Origin: Brassica napus
Taxonomy: Eukaryota; Streptophyta; Magnoliopsida; Brassicales; Brassicaceae
Direction: 5' to 3'
NCBI RefSeq assembly: GCF_020379485.1
Contig: NC_063450.1
Location: forward strand, 27,256,137 to 27,320,136
Length of the DNA stretch: 64,000 bases
The position numbers were made by a program, and so were the translations under genes. Below the pieces are notes generated by a model, which did not search any database, was not told the origin of the DNA, and saw only the letters and a list, made by a program, of their open reading frames with translations. Shown here one piece after another: positions 34,751 through 47,300 of the stretch. Position 1 is the first letter of the stretch, and each line of letters opens with the position of its first letter.

Positions 34751-36328
34751 ATGAGCAGAAGCAAATCCATAGTCATCAATTCCAGTTCCGAAAATAATAT
34801 CTCCACAGTCGCTGCCGCAGCTGTAGCTATGAGACGTTCTGCTTCAAACGCAAGCCCCGTGATACATACTAATGATCTTAACAGAGAACCGCGGCGACCG
34901 CGGTCATTTAAGTTTCCGGTATCTCCCCAACTGATACAAGGGGAAGAGATGGTCCACTTCGGACATCCGCAACACGTGCTTGTCAAAGTTGAACTGCCAG
35001 ATATCTACACGTGTGCAGGGTGCAAAGAAGAAGGAGCTGGGATTAGGTACGTGTGCCAAGAGTGTGATTATCAGCTCCATGAGTTTTGTGCTTTGGCTCC
35101 TCCTCTACTTAAGTCGCATCCTTTTCATTACCAGCATCAGCTTCCCTTCTTTGCCAAGCCTGGTACGCTTCTTTTACATGTCCCCTCTTCTTCAGATGCT
35201 CTTATTTGTCGGAACTTTTTGAATAAAATCAAGAGGTAATTTTGGAAATGGCTGGACTTGGTCGGTTTTATTTTCTTCAGCATTTTTTCCGTGTTGATGC
35301 TAATCTTATATTCGTTTTGTTTGTTTTTCAGACCAAGTACTAGATGCATGTCACTATAAAGAAATCCTGATTATTTTAGACTATTTATTAGCTACTTTAC
35401 ATAGAATAATAATGCTTTGCTTTATACACGATAAATATAGGGTTAAGTGGGCATCAACATTAAGAATTAAATTTGGCTATGTTGAGCAACAGATAAGCTT
35501 TCTAAGAGGTCGTAAAGTCTTAAAAATTGCACTTTAATACAATAATTAGAACTGAATCACTAGCTAATAGTATTAATATTTGTCATTAGATATAACTGAA
35601 CAACGTAAGGGCTAAACATCTATTTCGGTGAATGTTTTTGCTCGACATCATGCGGATTTTAACTTATAATTTTACTATAAGTATTCCAATAACCGTATAC
35701 TAATAAAGATAGAATATGTCTCATGTTAGTACGTTATACTTTCGAGGATATTATATTGCTGAATAGTTTTTTTCAATGATGTATAACAGCTAAAGGAGGA
35801 ATAATGAAATCAAAATGCGACGTGTGTGGAAGATCACCTAAAGGTTACACCTATAGATGCAAAGCTTGCAGTTTCCAGATGCATCCTGGCTGCGCCATGT
35901 TATCTCCTTCCCTCTCCTCTTCCTCTCTCCATCGCCACCCTCTACAGCTCCTCCCCTCTTCCTCCCCTGCCAACACCACCGGCGGGTTCCTCTGCGGAGA
36001 GTGCAAGAGAGGTAAGCGAGCCGGGAGGGTTTACCGTTGCACCGTTTGTGATTACCACTTGCATGCCGTATGCGCCAAGGACGCCGCCGTGAACGGCCTT
36101 CGTGAGAACGGACACAAAGGGAGGGATAGGTCTCCAGCGGTTTTGGGAACGGCGGCGAGGTTAGCGTCGCAGGTTGTGATTGATTTTCTTGGTGGTATGA
36201 TGGAAGGTCTAGGTGAAGGTGTTGGTGAAGCCATTTTGGACGGTGTAAGTAGAGGCGGTGGTGGTGGCGGTCGCGGTGGAGGAAATGGAGGTGTTACTGG
36301 GGTAACTCCACGTGTCAGAGGGGGCTAA
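34751..36328 (+). CDS. DC1/C1-type Cys-His-rich domain protein, 316 residues
   Basis: DC1 proteins carry repeated plant-type C1 zinc-binding modules; their ligands are mostly unknown. Two exons, 34751-35162 and 35790-36328, join in phase (G|GT donor, CAG acceptor). A Ser/Ala-rich N terminus of about 65 residues precedes three C1-like modules. These are about 69-115 (HFGHPQHVLV, CAGCKEEG, CQECDYQLHEFC), about 123-172 (HPFHYQHQL, CDVCGRSPKGYTYRC, MHPGCA) and about 183-231 (HRHPLQLL, CGECKRGK, CTVCDYHLHAVCA). A Gly-rich tail (GGGGGGRGGG) ends the protein. From memory it corresponds to Arabidopsis AT1G20990, which agrees with the SPL14 and BRR2 neighbours. No lesion is seen. Confidence 0.92.
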
Positions 36329-36451
36329 TTATGAGAACTTTGGAGATAATTAGTTAGGAGTGTTTATATGAATATGGAAATGATTGTATTTTTTTTTGCT
36401 GTGTTGATTGGTAAGTACATATAGACTGGAGTATTGATGTTTATTGGGTTG

Positions 36452-37348
36452 TGATATGATCGTGGGAAGCATTAAAGATGTACGTTCATTGTTTGACTCC
36501 TATCTTCGAAACTACGAGGCTTCTACGCATGAAATCACTTGGAGAATGTGCTCAACTCAATTACGGAGCTCCTCGAAGAAGAATCAGATTAAACGGATTT
36601 CAGATGAAGGAGTTACGCAATTTACAAAACAGGTGATCTTCAGTTTACGCGAATTTGAACCTATGTGCATTCAATAAACAATTCCGACCAGCCCAGATGG
36701 AATTAAGCCACAAGCCCAATTGTTCTACAATCTTGGTACATCAGAGAAGCCCAGAAAAGTGGATCCAGCCCAAGAATATCAAAAGAAGACTGATTTTCGT
36801 CTAGATTCAAAATAGCATTTATTTAAGTGTGTTTCTCTCTCTTGCATGCAGAATAGAGTTTGAATTTCAACTCCCAAGTTGTGCTGCATGTTAGGATACT
36901 TTTATGGACGAAAATTACTTGTATTTCTCTATAAAAAGAGCCCAAAAATCATGAATAATAATAAGTTTGTTTTTCAGTGAAAATTAGAGAAGTTTCTCTC
37001 TTTCAAGATGTGATGTCTTGTAATTTTTGGAACTCCATGTTCATGGTGTGTCATATCTATGTTCATGGCTGGTCTAGACTTATCATAGATCCTTTCACAG
37101 ATCTTTGTGGCGTCTCTCAATCCATCTCTCTATCCATTCCTTGTTGGTGTGTCATATCCAGCAAGCTGTCGATTTCTTTGGTGTGTAATATCTAGAGAAT
37201 CGATCCACCGGTGAATCAAAGGAATTTCCGCAACCTTTGTGTGCTATTCAATCCACATCCTTTGATCTTTGAGATTTCACAGTCTCTAGGATGCAAAGCT
37301 TATCCCCTCACCACCTTAGAGTGCATCATCCTTGGGAGATTCTCATCA
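36452..37348 (+). repeat. 5' LTR of the non-autonomous element
   Basis: 897 bp. A TATAAAAAG word near 36931 probably acts as the element's TATA box, so RNA would start in the following ATCATGAATAAT region. Apart from four positions near its start it is identical to 37582-38478. Confidence 0.93.
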
Positions 37349-37581
37349 TTTGGTATCAGAGCAACACTCTAAGTCTGGTTTTATTATTCCATATTTCTAT
37401 CATTTTCTCACCTATTCATCTTCTTTCAATCATCTTCTCGTCTTTCATTCTCTATTTCTTTTTATTTTGTTTCTTTCCTTCTCTTTTTATAATTATTTCG
37501 TCAGAGAGAAAGTGCTACTGGATACTCTTCTTTTATACGAACCAGATTTGTGGGCAAATCTTTTTTTTAAGAGGGAGGGAA
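37349..37581 (+). other. Internal domain: PBS, T-rich filler, polypurine tract
   Basis: PBS at 37349-37362 (TTTGGTATCAGAGC, complementary to the initiator methionine tRNA 3' end). A CT/T-rich stretch with no coding content follows. A polypurine tract at about 37569-37581 precedes the 3' LTR. Confidence 0.9.
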
Positions 37582-38478
37582 TGATATGATCATGGAAAGC
37601 ATTAAAGATGTACGTTCATTGTTTGACTCCTATCTTCGAAACTACGAGGCTTCTAGGCATGAAATCACTTGGAGAATGTGATCAACTCAATTACGGAGCT
37701 CCTCGAAGAAGAATCAGATTAAACGGATTTCAGATGAAGGAGTTACGCAATTTACAAAACAGGTGATCTTCAGTTTACGCGAATTTGAACCTATGTGCAT
37801 TCAATAAACAATTCCGACCAGCCCAGATGGAATTAAGCCACAAGCCCAATTGTTCTACAATCTTGGTACATCAGAGAAGCCCAGAAAAGTGGATCCAGCC
37901 CAAGAATATCAAAAGAAGACTGATTTTCGTCTAGATTCAAAATAGCATTTATTTAAGTGTGTTTCTCTCTCTTGCATGCAGAATAGAGTTTGAATTTCAA
38001 CTCCCAAGTTGTGCTGCATGTTAGGATACTTTTATGGACGAAAATTACTTGTATTTCTCTATAAAAAGAGCCCAAAAATCATGAATAATAATAAGTTTGT
38101 TTTTCAGTGAAAATTAGAGAAGTTTCTCTCTTTCAAGATGTGATGTCTTGTAATTTTTGGAACTCCATGTTCATGGTGTGTCATATCTATGTTCATGGCT
38201 GGTCTAGACTTATCATAGATCCTTTCACAGATCTTTGTGGCGTCTCTCAATCCATCTCTCTATCCATTCCTTGTTGGTGTGTCATATCCAGCAAGCTGTC
38301 GATTTCTTTGGTGTGTAATATCTAGAGAATCGATCCACCGGTGAATCAAAGGAATTTCCGCAACCTTTGTGTGCTATTCAATCCACATCCTTTGATCTTT
38401 GAGATTTCACAGTCTCTAGGATGCAAAGCTTATCCCCTCACCACCTTAGAGTGCATCATCCTTGGGAGATTCTCATCA
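37582..38478 (+). repeat. 3' LTR of the non-autonomous element
   Basis: 897 bp, the same length as the 5' LTR. Its promoter copy faces the intergenic DNA downstream and could start read-out transcripts. Confidence 0.93.
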
Positions 38479-38483
38479 GGTTG

Positions 38484-40075
38484 GGTGAGAGGGAGATATT
38501 ATATTGATTAAATTTGGGGATGAAGTAATAAGAATAGGAACAATGTGTAATGTTTAATTAGTTTTGATATTAATTAATGTAATGTTAATGTATAATGTTG
38601 TGTGCTGTTCAGTCCTTAATAATTCAGGAATTTACAAGTAAAATATTTTACGTTTTACGTGCATATGCTTAATTGAATCAAGTCGGGCTTGTACCAAGGC
38701 TCACGAAACATTCGTATGGGACCTCCACCTAATGTTATGCAATGTTAGTACGTGTAATCTTATGTGCAACAGTGCAAGACAAATTAAAAATCAGAGTTTT
38801 GGTTTGTGGTGTACAGAATAAAATATTATTTGGGTCTGTAGCATTACCAAGTAAGTTATTTGACTTTTTCTATTTTTTATTTATTTAAATGATTTATAAT
38901 ATTATAGTAATTTTTTTTTTAACTCACCAGAAGAAACTTACAAAACTGGTTCTTTAGCTTTTTCTTTGTAAACATAAGTTCATAAGAAAACCACAGATTT
39001 TTTCTTTTGATTCTTAGGTAAAATCAATTTTTTTTTTCTGAATAGGGCCCCGGAAATCTCAGGCCTGGCTCTGAATTGAATACATTGTAACCAAACGTAT
39101 ATAACCTTTAATTTTGGTGTATTTTGAAAATATGAAAAGTGTGTTTATAATTATCTGGCTTTTATTATGTTATACTTACATAACGAGACATAGAAGAAAA
39201 AAAGGCAAAAAGCTACTACATAATGCTAATGGCATCTTGGAAAAGAGAGGCACCTCAGCTGTAACTCCCATTCAGATATATAGTGAGAACTGAGACTCAC
39301 CACTCACAGTTTATCTTCCATCCAATTTTTGGTTTTGGTTAAATGTAAAACATGTTGTTCCCATTTTTGTTTGTGAAAATTAACACTAAAAATACACCAC
39401 AAACCTTTAAAAAAATCATTACAATTTGGCGAAGCTACTTGGACAAAAGGTGGGGCAGTTGCCCACCATGATTTTTAAATTTCAACGTATTTTCTTTAAA
39501 CTTTTAATGAATTCCTATATATATACAATACTTTGTTAATAAATTTTATGTTTGTCCTCGAACAAAATAACTTCTAAATCCTCCATTGATTGCAAAAACC
39601 ACGCATTGTTTGAAGGGAATTGTAGGTTTTAATTTAACGTTTATTTTTTACTGACTAAGTTAAAAACATGCATTTTCTAAGAAACTAAGAATTGATCAAC
39701 AAATAATATATATATATATTTAAAAACAATTAAAATTAATCTATCAATTACCCAAATTAACGAAACCACACTAATATCAAGAATCCTTCAGTACTTACGA
39801 GTGGGTGACTCAAAATATATAGTGACTTGTGATATTTCAAGAAGCTCCACAATCCACGTGGGAATCGTTAAATCTGTCATGGCCTTTTGGGGTTCTATGT
39901 GGCAAGATTCCTATTCTCAATCTGTCATTGCTTCCTCCTCTCTTGCTTCCCACCGATCTTGTTTCATATAATATACATACGATTTTAAATGATAATGTAG
40001 AGAATCAACAAGATACCCCAAGGATAACGTGTTAGTTATATTACCCCAGATATGTGCCTATCAGGTTCATACTTC
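38484..40075. other. Intergenic DNA, no gene seen
   Basis: AT-rich. It contains a decayed hAT-like end near 39047-39073 and scattered transposon-like words such as GGTGGGGCAGTTGCCCACC near 39450. No exon chain or RNA gene is supported. Confidence 0.5.
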
Positions 40076-40080
40076 GTATG

Positions 40081-40256
40081 TATTAGAGTGTATCAGATTA
40101 TAAGATTGATTGAACCGGTGGTTTAATGTATAAACCCCCGGTAGAGTAGTGAGTATAAATACATGTACTATATGTAGAAAAGAGTTGAGTTGAATAATAC
40201 AAAAGACTTTTATCTGTAACAAACTTTCTCTTGATTAGGAAGTTTGATCTCTAATA
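40081..40256 (+). repeat. 5' LTR of copia-B
   Basis: 176 bp with TATTAGAG/CTCTAATA ends and a GAGTATAAATAC TATA-like word near 40150. It is matched by 48006-48176. Confidence 0.9.
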
Positions 40257-40851
40257 TAGTATCAGAGCGGTGAGATTCACGTTTCCTGCTTCGTCTTTCC
40301 GCCGATCTGAGCTCCGTTCAACTCCATTTCTCTTCGATTTCAGCTCCGACCGTCTCTGATTCACGATTCAATGTTATGAGTATTTCCTTTTCCGTCATCG
40401 TTTTCGTTCGATCGATTCTTCTGGAGTTCTTTGCGATCTATCACTTCATCTCAGTGGTGATTGCTCTCTCATTCTTGCGATCTTCCGCTTATTGATCTTT
40501 ATCTCTGTTTGTCGAATCTCAGATTCTTGATTTTACGATTTCGTCTCCAAGTTCAGTTCGTGCTTCGATATGCCGCCTTCTTATGCAAATGTTGTCAATT
40601 CTACGTCGACGCCACCGTCAGCTCAACATCCGACGATGCCTAGATCTGACGCAACAGCATCGCTTCAAGATCCGTATTCAAATCTTCTCTATGTTCACAG
40701 TGCGGATCATCCTGGTATTACTCTTGTCTCAGAGAAGTTAACTGGTTTCGGGAACTTTAATACTTGGCGGCGATCAATGCTCATGGCCTTAGGTGCTAGA
40801 AACAAGGTTGTGTTTGTAGATGGAACCTATCCGGAATTGCTTGGTGATCAT

Positions 40852-43604
40852 CACTACAAGAATTATGAAAAATAGCAAAGGACTGGCGAGAACATTTCCG
40901 TAGCCATAACTATTAGCGATGAAAGTTGCGACAGATAGCGACAAAACAACAAAATGTTAAATTTGTAGCTAATCTATAGCGATCCGTAGCTATCTAGCTA
41001 CGAATATGATCCATAGCCATTTTCTAGCTAAATAGCTACTAATTAGCGAAGAATAAATTGTCGCTGAAGTTTAATAGTTAGCAAGACATAACTATAAATA
41101 ATTATGTATCTAGCTGATAATTAATGTTAATAACTAGTAAAAATGGGATATAGACATGTTTTAGTCATTGTAGCTCTGTGACTTTTAAAAATTAGTCACG
41201 GAATAGTCCTTACGAAACATGTAACCGTGACTATTTGTATCTGTTTCGTGATTAAAATGACAAGATAATGTGTATTTGTGTTAAATGTTTGAAACAGTTC
41301 AGTTTTAATTTTTATTGCGTTTGATTGATACTTGAGTTAGGAATTATAGCATAGGGTTTAGATTTTAGGGATTGTGGTTTAGGGTTAAGGGTTAGCAGTT
41401 TCATTGTTAAAAACGTTTCTAAAAAATATATATAGTAAATTATAATTTGTTAAAATTTGATGTTAGGTTATTAAAAGTGTATAAATCTGTGATGCTGAAA
41501 TGAAAATATTTGGCTACTACTTTAGCTAGGTATGGTATAGAGTTTAGATTTTAGAGATTGTGGTTTAGGGTTAAGAGTTTATAGTTAAGAAATTGTTAAA
41601 AAGAATATAATAACTTGGTTTGTAAATTATAATTTTTAACTATTAAAAATGTATAAATTTGGTTATTAATTTTTTTTTTCATTTGACATCAGAAAATTTT
41701 ATTTCCCTCCATTAATTATTTTGCCTTCACACATTTCCTTACTAAATATTTTTGGCATTTTATCATTTCCCTCCTAAGCATTTTTGGGTTTAGCTCCAAA
41801 AACCCCAAAAAAGACAAGTCTTAAACTCTCTCTCGAAACTCACTAAGTTTTCTTCTGGATCTCGCCTCCCTCATGTTATCAGGTGGTTTTCGTCATCGTC
41901 CACGGCCACCGAAGTTGAATCTCCTGGGTACGTTTCTTCCACACCCCTCTTTCTTCTATTAGTTCGCATAAGGGTTTTGATTTGGGGTTCTGGATTAAGG
42001 TTTCGATTTGTCCTTACTATCTGTTTCTGTATAATGGGTCTCGACTAAGTTTTCATTTTGATTTCGGGTTTCTCTTCTTCGTCTCAGTAGATCTATTTTT
42101 TTTTTGTTTCGTATCACTTTCAGAAGATTCTTTATTTGTGGCTGGGCTCTTCCTTTTGCTCTGTGCTTGAGTTTTAATCTCGTCATTGGATTAGATTTCA
42201 AATTTGTGTACATTTTTGTTCAGTTTCCAGTTATACAACAATTGGGTTTACTTTCTGTTGTTTATTGCAAGTGTTTGAAGACGTTCTTACTTCTTAAGTC
42301 TATGTTTCTCTATTTTCCTCTTGCAGCGTTACTATTCAATGCTCCAGGAGACGAGATGTTCACTTGTAGGCTGGTGAATCTTCTCCCCTTGTCAAGTGAG
42401 TCTTACTTCCATTTTCCAAATTACATTTTCTGCATATACTAGATTCCGAAATAAACTATGTTATGCTGTTAAATAAGGTCAGGTGAGCAAGTGTGATGTC
42501 AAATTTTCTTATTCCTAGACTGATGCTTGAGTGTTGAGGTACTGTGACCTATATATATTATGTTTTGGGATTCACTCAAGACTCACTCACTTTCTTTTGG
42601 AATCCTTGATTAACTTCAGGGCTGCAGGGATTTTGAAGAAGCTTGTTGTATAAGTCGTAGGCAGCATCACAACGAGTTTAACTTCTGGAACGGGACTCCA
42701 TATAATTGGTAATTGTTGCTAACTTAATGTCAACATTCTTATAAAATATAGTTTAGGGTAGTTTTTTGTGACGAGATTGTTTTGTCTTTGATTGAAAGAA
42801 AAAAGTTTCTTAAGTGAGAACAACTGATGCAAGTTTATCTCCTGATAGGGTCTCCATTGTCAATACCACATTAATAGTGGTATTCTGATTTTGTGTTAAG
42901 ATGTATGTTTTCTAAATTTGGACTTGTTCTAGCATTTGAACAATTTCATTCATTGTCAAGTGTTGTTTTTTTTTCTCCTTTTTAGCAAAGATCATCAGAC
43001 TTTGGTGAAGTATCTATGGACTAAACAGCTCAGAAGGATGATTTCCAACATCAGCAAGGGGAAAAGATATACGATTTGGTGATGATTTTCAACTAGAATG
43101 TCTACTTGTATGATGTTTGACTACTTTATTATGTTTTCAGTATTTGTTAGTCTATGTAATATATATTGTTTTGAATGATTTTATGTAGTTCTATTTATTT
43201 ATTGAAAACCAATTTTTTTATGAAAATTATAATTTATTCTAGCTCCATAATATAAACAAATATTTAGCTATATATATGATTTGAAACTAAATGTATGGCA
43301 AAATTAGCTATAAATTTTCTGAAGGAATCTATTATTGATATTTGTAGCCAAATAGCTATGGAAAGTCGGTTGCTAAATTTGTCACTAATGAGCAACAAAC
43401 CAAGTTGTAGCCATATTGTTGCTAGTGGCTACAAAAGTTATCGTTGCTATGCCGTCGCCATCTGGCTACCGATTGGCTACAGATATGATTTAGCGTGGGA
43501 GCTGAGGCCAGAGAAATCATCTGTCTCTATCCATCGCCTATTCCATTTTAGCAACGGATTGTGGCTAATGGCTACATATTAATCGGTAGCTATCTTGATA
43601 GATT
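40852..43604. mobile_element. CACTA (En/Spm-type) non-autonomous element in copia-B gag
   Basis: It starts CACTACAAGAA, the diagnostic CACTA terminus. The 3-bp target duplication CAT (40849-40851 and 43605-43607) restores the gag frame when the insert is removed. The right end (TCTTGATAGATT) is a degraded copy of the expected TCTTGTAGTG. Subterminal 0.3-0.4-kb regions at both ends are dense in TAGCTA, GTAGCCA and TAGCGAC words in both orientations, as is usual for CACTA elements. No TNPA/TNPD-like protein is encoded. Confidence 0.85.
41780..43110 (+). ncRNA. Exon-intron-like transcript unit inside the CACTA element
   Basis: A CT-rich leader-like stretch near 41820 is followed by possible exons with GT-AG style borders. 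Donors are seen near 41930 (CTGG|GTACGT), 42395 (CAA|GTGAGTC) and 42710 (TTG|GTAATTG). Acceptors are near 42326 (TTGCAG), 42620 (TTCAG) and 42986 (TTTTAG). No long or recognisable protein results. It may be a captured gene remnant or an element-borne non-coding transcript. This is inference only. Confidence 0.3.
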
Positions 43605-44330
43605 CATCCGGATTTTGCTTCATGGTCTAGATGCAACAATATAGTCTGTACCTGGATTTTGAATGCAGAGGACAAGCCAATCGCTAAGAGTGTCATGTAT
43701 CTAGATATTGCGCGTAGATGTGACTGGATATTCATGACCAGTTCAAGCAGAGCGATGGACTACAAAATGTTGAGATTAAACAGCAAATCTGTACTGAAAT
43801 TCAAGGTTCACAAAGTGTGAGTGAATACTATACAAGATTGAAGCAACTCTAGGAAGAGCTAAAGAACCATGAGAGTCCTTATACCTGCTGCTGTAGTCGC
43901 CCTGATTGTTCAAACCTAAAGAGGATCCTAGAGAGGGATGAACAAGACAAGATATTAAAGTTCATAACAGGGTTAAATGATACATTTACAGCAACCAGAG
44001 GACAAATTTTGATGATGGAGCCTAAGCCAGACATTGCTAGGGTCTTCAATCTTGTGTCACAGGAAGAACGACAAAGATCTATGAAAAGCACCAGTGTCGT
44101 TGCTTTTCAGATATCTCAGCACAACCCTCTTGATGATAATGTTGTCGCTGCATACAATAACGACTATAACAAGGCCAAGAATCGTCCTATCTGCTCACAT
44201 TGTGGTCTTGCTGGTCACACCATCCAACGATGCTACGAACTCCATGGCTATCCCCAAGGCTACAAACAACAGAACAACAACTTCAGAGCTCAGGGTCAGA
44301 CTTCTAAACCCCACACATAACTGGCCTCCT

Positions 44331-47300
44331 CGAAAGGAGAATGTAGCTAACGTAGTGTTTCAAGATACAGGTGGTATCTCTATGCACGATCAACAAGGTG
44401 TCTGCTTGGGAACAGTCACATCCGAACAAGTTCACCAGCTTCTAAACGTCTTGAGTGTTAATCCTCTCAAAGACAAGTTTTCTCAGATTTCAGGCAGCAC
44501 AATTTGTCTTCCAAATGGAACAGCTTCAACACCCAAACCACAACCTCATCTCATTCCCCAAACATCCTTCAATATCCCACCTTCAGGTAACACTAATCAC
44601 CCTCATTTTATTTCTGCGGGAATGAAGAATGGCCTTACTTTAATACATGATGCTTGGATAATTGATACGGGTGCTAGCTGTCATGTTTGTGCTGATTTAA
44701 CCTTGTTGCTTAACACTAAAAACATAATTGACACGATTGTGACTCTTCCTGATGGTTCTAGAATTCTCGTAACTGTCTCTGGCACGGTAGTTCATTCACC
44801 AAAGCTAAAACTTGTTGACATCTTATACACTCCTCAGTTCAAATTTAATCTTCTTAGTATTAGTGCACTAACAAAAGATATCACAATCTCTGTACTTTTT
44901 TCATCTAAATCATGTTACATTTTTCCTGATAACCCATTTCCTATTCAGGAGCATATTCAGGACTAGATGATTGGGAAGAGTAACCTTTACCAGAATCTAT
45001 ATGTCCTGGATCATCACATTTCTGAAAGCGTATCTTCTACAAATTACTTTGAAGCTCACTCGGTTTTAAAAAATTCACTTGACATTTGGCATCAAAGACT
45101 CGATCATCCATCTTTCAATAAAATTAAAATTCTTTCCAAAATCCTTCCTTTGTCTACTTGTAAAATTGACCATCACAGTCAGTGTCATGTCTGTCCTTTA
45201 GCTAAGAAAAAACGCATGTCTTTTCCTTCTAATCCTCATATTTCACAATCACCTTTTGATTTGATTCATCTTGATGTTTGAGGTCCTTTTCAGACTCCAA
45301 CTCATGAAGGATACAATTTTTTTTTTCACAATAGTAGATGATTGTACAAGAGTGACTTGGATTTACTTGCTTAAAAATAAAAGTTCTGTGACTACTGTCT
45401 TTCCAGAGTTTTTACGTTTCATTCATACTCAATATAAGTACAATATTAAAGCAATTAGAACAGACAATGCACCTGAACTCGCTTTCACAGATCTTTTAAA
45501 AGCTAATGGCATTAAACATTACTTTTCTTGTCCATATACTCCTCAACAAAACTCAGTTGTAGAACGAAAACATCAACACATTTTGAATGTAGCTAGAGCA
45601 CTTCTTTTTCAATCTAAAGTTCCTTTGATATATTGGGGAGAATGCATACAAACAACTATCTACTTGATAAATAGAATACCTTCTCCACTTTTACAAAACA
45701 AGCCGCCATATGAACTTCTAACTACAAAGATTCTTTCTTATGATCATCTTCGTGTTTTTGGCTGCTTGTGTTATTCATCTACTCTTCAGAAAGATCGAAA
45801 TAAGTTCACTCCTCGTGCTAATCCATGTGCCTTTCTAGGATATCCACACGGCTACAAAGGTTACAGAATTTTAGATACCATGACTAACAAAATCATAATT
45901 TTCCGCAATGTAGTGTTTCATGAAACGATCTTTCCTTATGCCACTGATCCTCATTCTCTAGATTTAGAAAAATCATTGTTTGATCAGGATGTTCTTCCAA
46001 TGCATGTTCCAGATTCTTCTTTTTTTGATTTCTTTGATTTAGGCACTGACGTTCCTTCCTCTGTTTTTGTTGATGAGTCTACAACGTTTCCTGATCCTAG
46101 TCATATGCCTTCTACTTCATCTTCAGTTCCTCATACTTCTTCTGTTTCTAATAACGATGATACTATCATACCATCTAACACATCAAACATTCATCATCCT
46201 TCTAGTGCTAACATTCCTATTAGAAATTCTTCTTTGCCTAGTACATCTTCTATTCCTAATGAACCATCAGGTGTTTCTAATAATGAAACAAGGTCAAAGA
46301 GGTAGACAAAATCACCCGCATATCTTGATAAGTATCATTGTTATCTTTTAGATCATTCTTCTAATTCCCCTACCCATTCTACACATACAACCTCGTACCC
46401 CATTTCATCTTTCTTATGCTATGACAAGTTTGATCCTGAACACAAAAACTTTATCCTTTCGATCACTACACATAAACTTCCCAAAACATATGCTGAGGCT
46501 TATCTGTCTGATGAGTTCAAGCTTGCTATGAAGTCTGAAATGGGTTCTCTAGAAGATACTGGTACTTGGACGGTGTGTGAATTGCTTCCCTGGAAGCACC
46601 ATGTTGGTTGCAAGTGGATTTATACGATCAAGTATAATCCAAATGGCACGATTGAGCGCCATAAATCACGCCTTGTTGTGAAAGGCTATACACAACTTGA
46701 AGGGCTCGACTACTTGGATACCTTCTCTCCCGTGGCTAAGATTGGAACTCTCCATTTACTTATAAGCTTAGCTGCTACCAAAGACTGGTCCATTACACAA
46801 CTGGATATCAACAATGTGTTTCTCAATGGCGATTTAGATGAAGAGATTTATATGCGCTTACCTCAAGGGTATGAAGAGATCACTGGCAAGAAGATTCCTC
46901 CTAATTCCGTATGCAAGCTTCACAAGTCTCTCTATGGATTTAAACAGGCGTCTCGACAATGGAACCGGAAGCTCTCTAGTGTGATTCTTGGAGATGGTTT
47001 TACTAGGACACACTCAGATCACTCATCGTTCATCAAATATGTTGACAATGTGTTATTGGCAGTGCTTGTCTATGTCGATGATATCCTCATTGTTGCAAAT
47101 GATGACGATGCCAATGTGAGGTTTAAAGAAGTCTTGCAGTCTGCCTTTAAGCTCCATGATCTTGGACCGGCTAAATACTTCTTGGGCTTTGAGATTGCTC
47201 GAAATAAGACTGGAATATCTCTGAATCAGCGCAAGTACACACTTGAATTACTTGAAGAAGCGGGTTATTTGGGATGTAAACCTCTCTGTGTTCCTATGGA

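Larger units (their letters stand above)
36452..38478 (+). mobile_element. Non-autonomous LTR retrotransposon with 897-bp LTRs
   Basis: Two 897-bp LTRs (36452-37348 and 37582-38478) begin TGATATGATC and end TCTCATCA. A perfect 5-bp target duplication GGTTG flanks them (36447-36451 and 38479-38483). The 233-bp internal part has a canonical primer site TTTGGTATCAGAGC right after the 5' LTR and a purine tract AAGAGGGAGGGA before the 3' LTR, but no protein. Only four LTR differences were seen, all within the first 110 bp, so the insertion is recent. It sits 123 bp after the stop codon of the C1-domain gene. Confidence 0.95.
40570..44320 (+). pseudogene. copia-B gag, split by a CACTA element
   Basis: The N-terminal part begins MPPSYANVVNSTSTPP at 40570 and includes LTGFGNFNTWRRSM, typical of RE1-type gag (DUF4219/UBN2). 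The reading runs to codon GAT-CAT at 40851 and resumes at 43608 after the CACTA element. Beyond that point small deletions and stops break it. The C-terminal part (about 43900-44320) holds the CCHC knuckle CSHCGLAGHTIQRC. A frameshift near 44300 separates it from protease. Confidence 0.88.

Noticed and set aside
36977..37195. Pair of identical 72-codon frames (also 38107-38325) as a duplicated gene
   Set aside because: Both lie inside the two LTRs of the non-autonomous element and are identical only because the LTRs are.
41345..41585. Telomere-like TTTAGGGTT words in two clusters
   Set aside because: Copies are degenerate and interspersed with GGTTTAGATTTTAG words inside a CACTA element; there is no regular TTTAGGG array.
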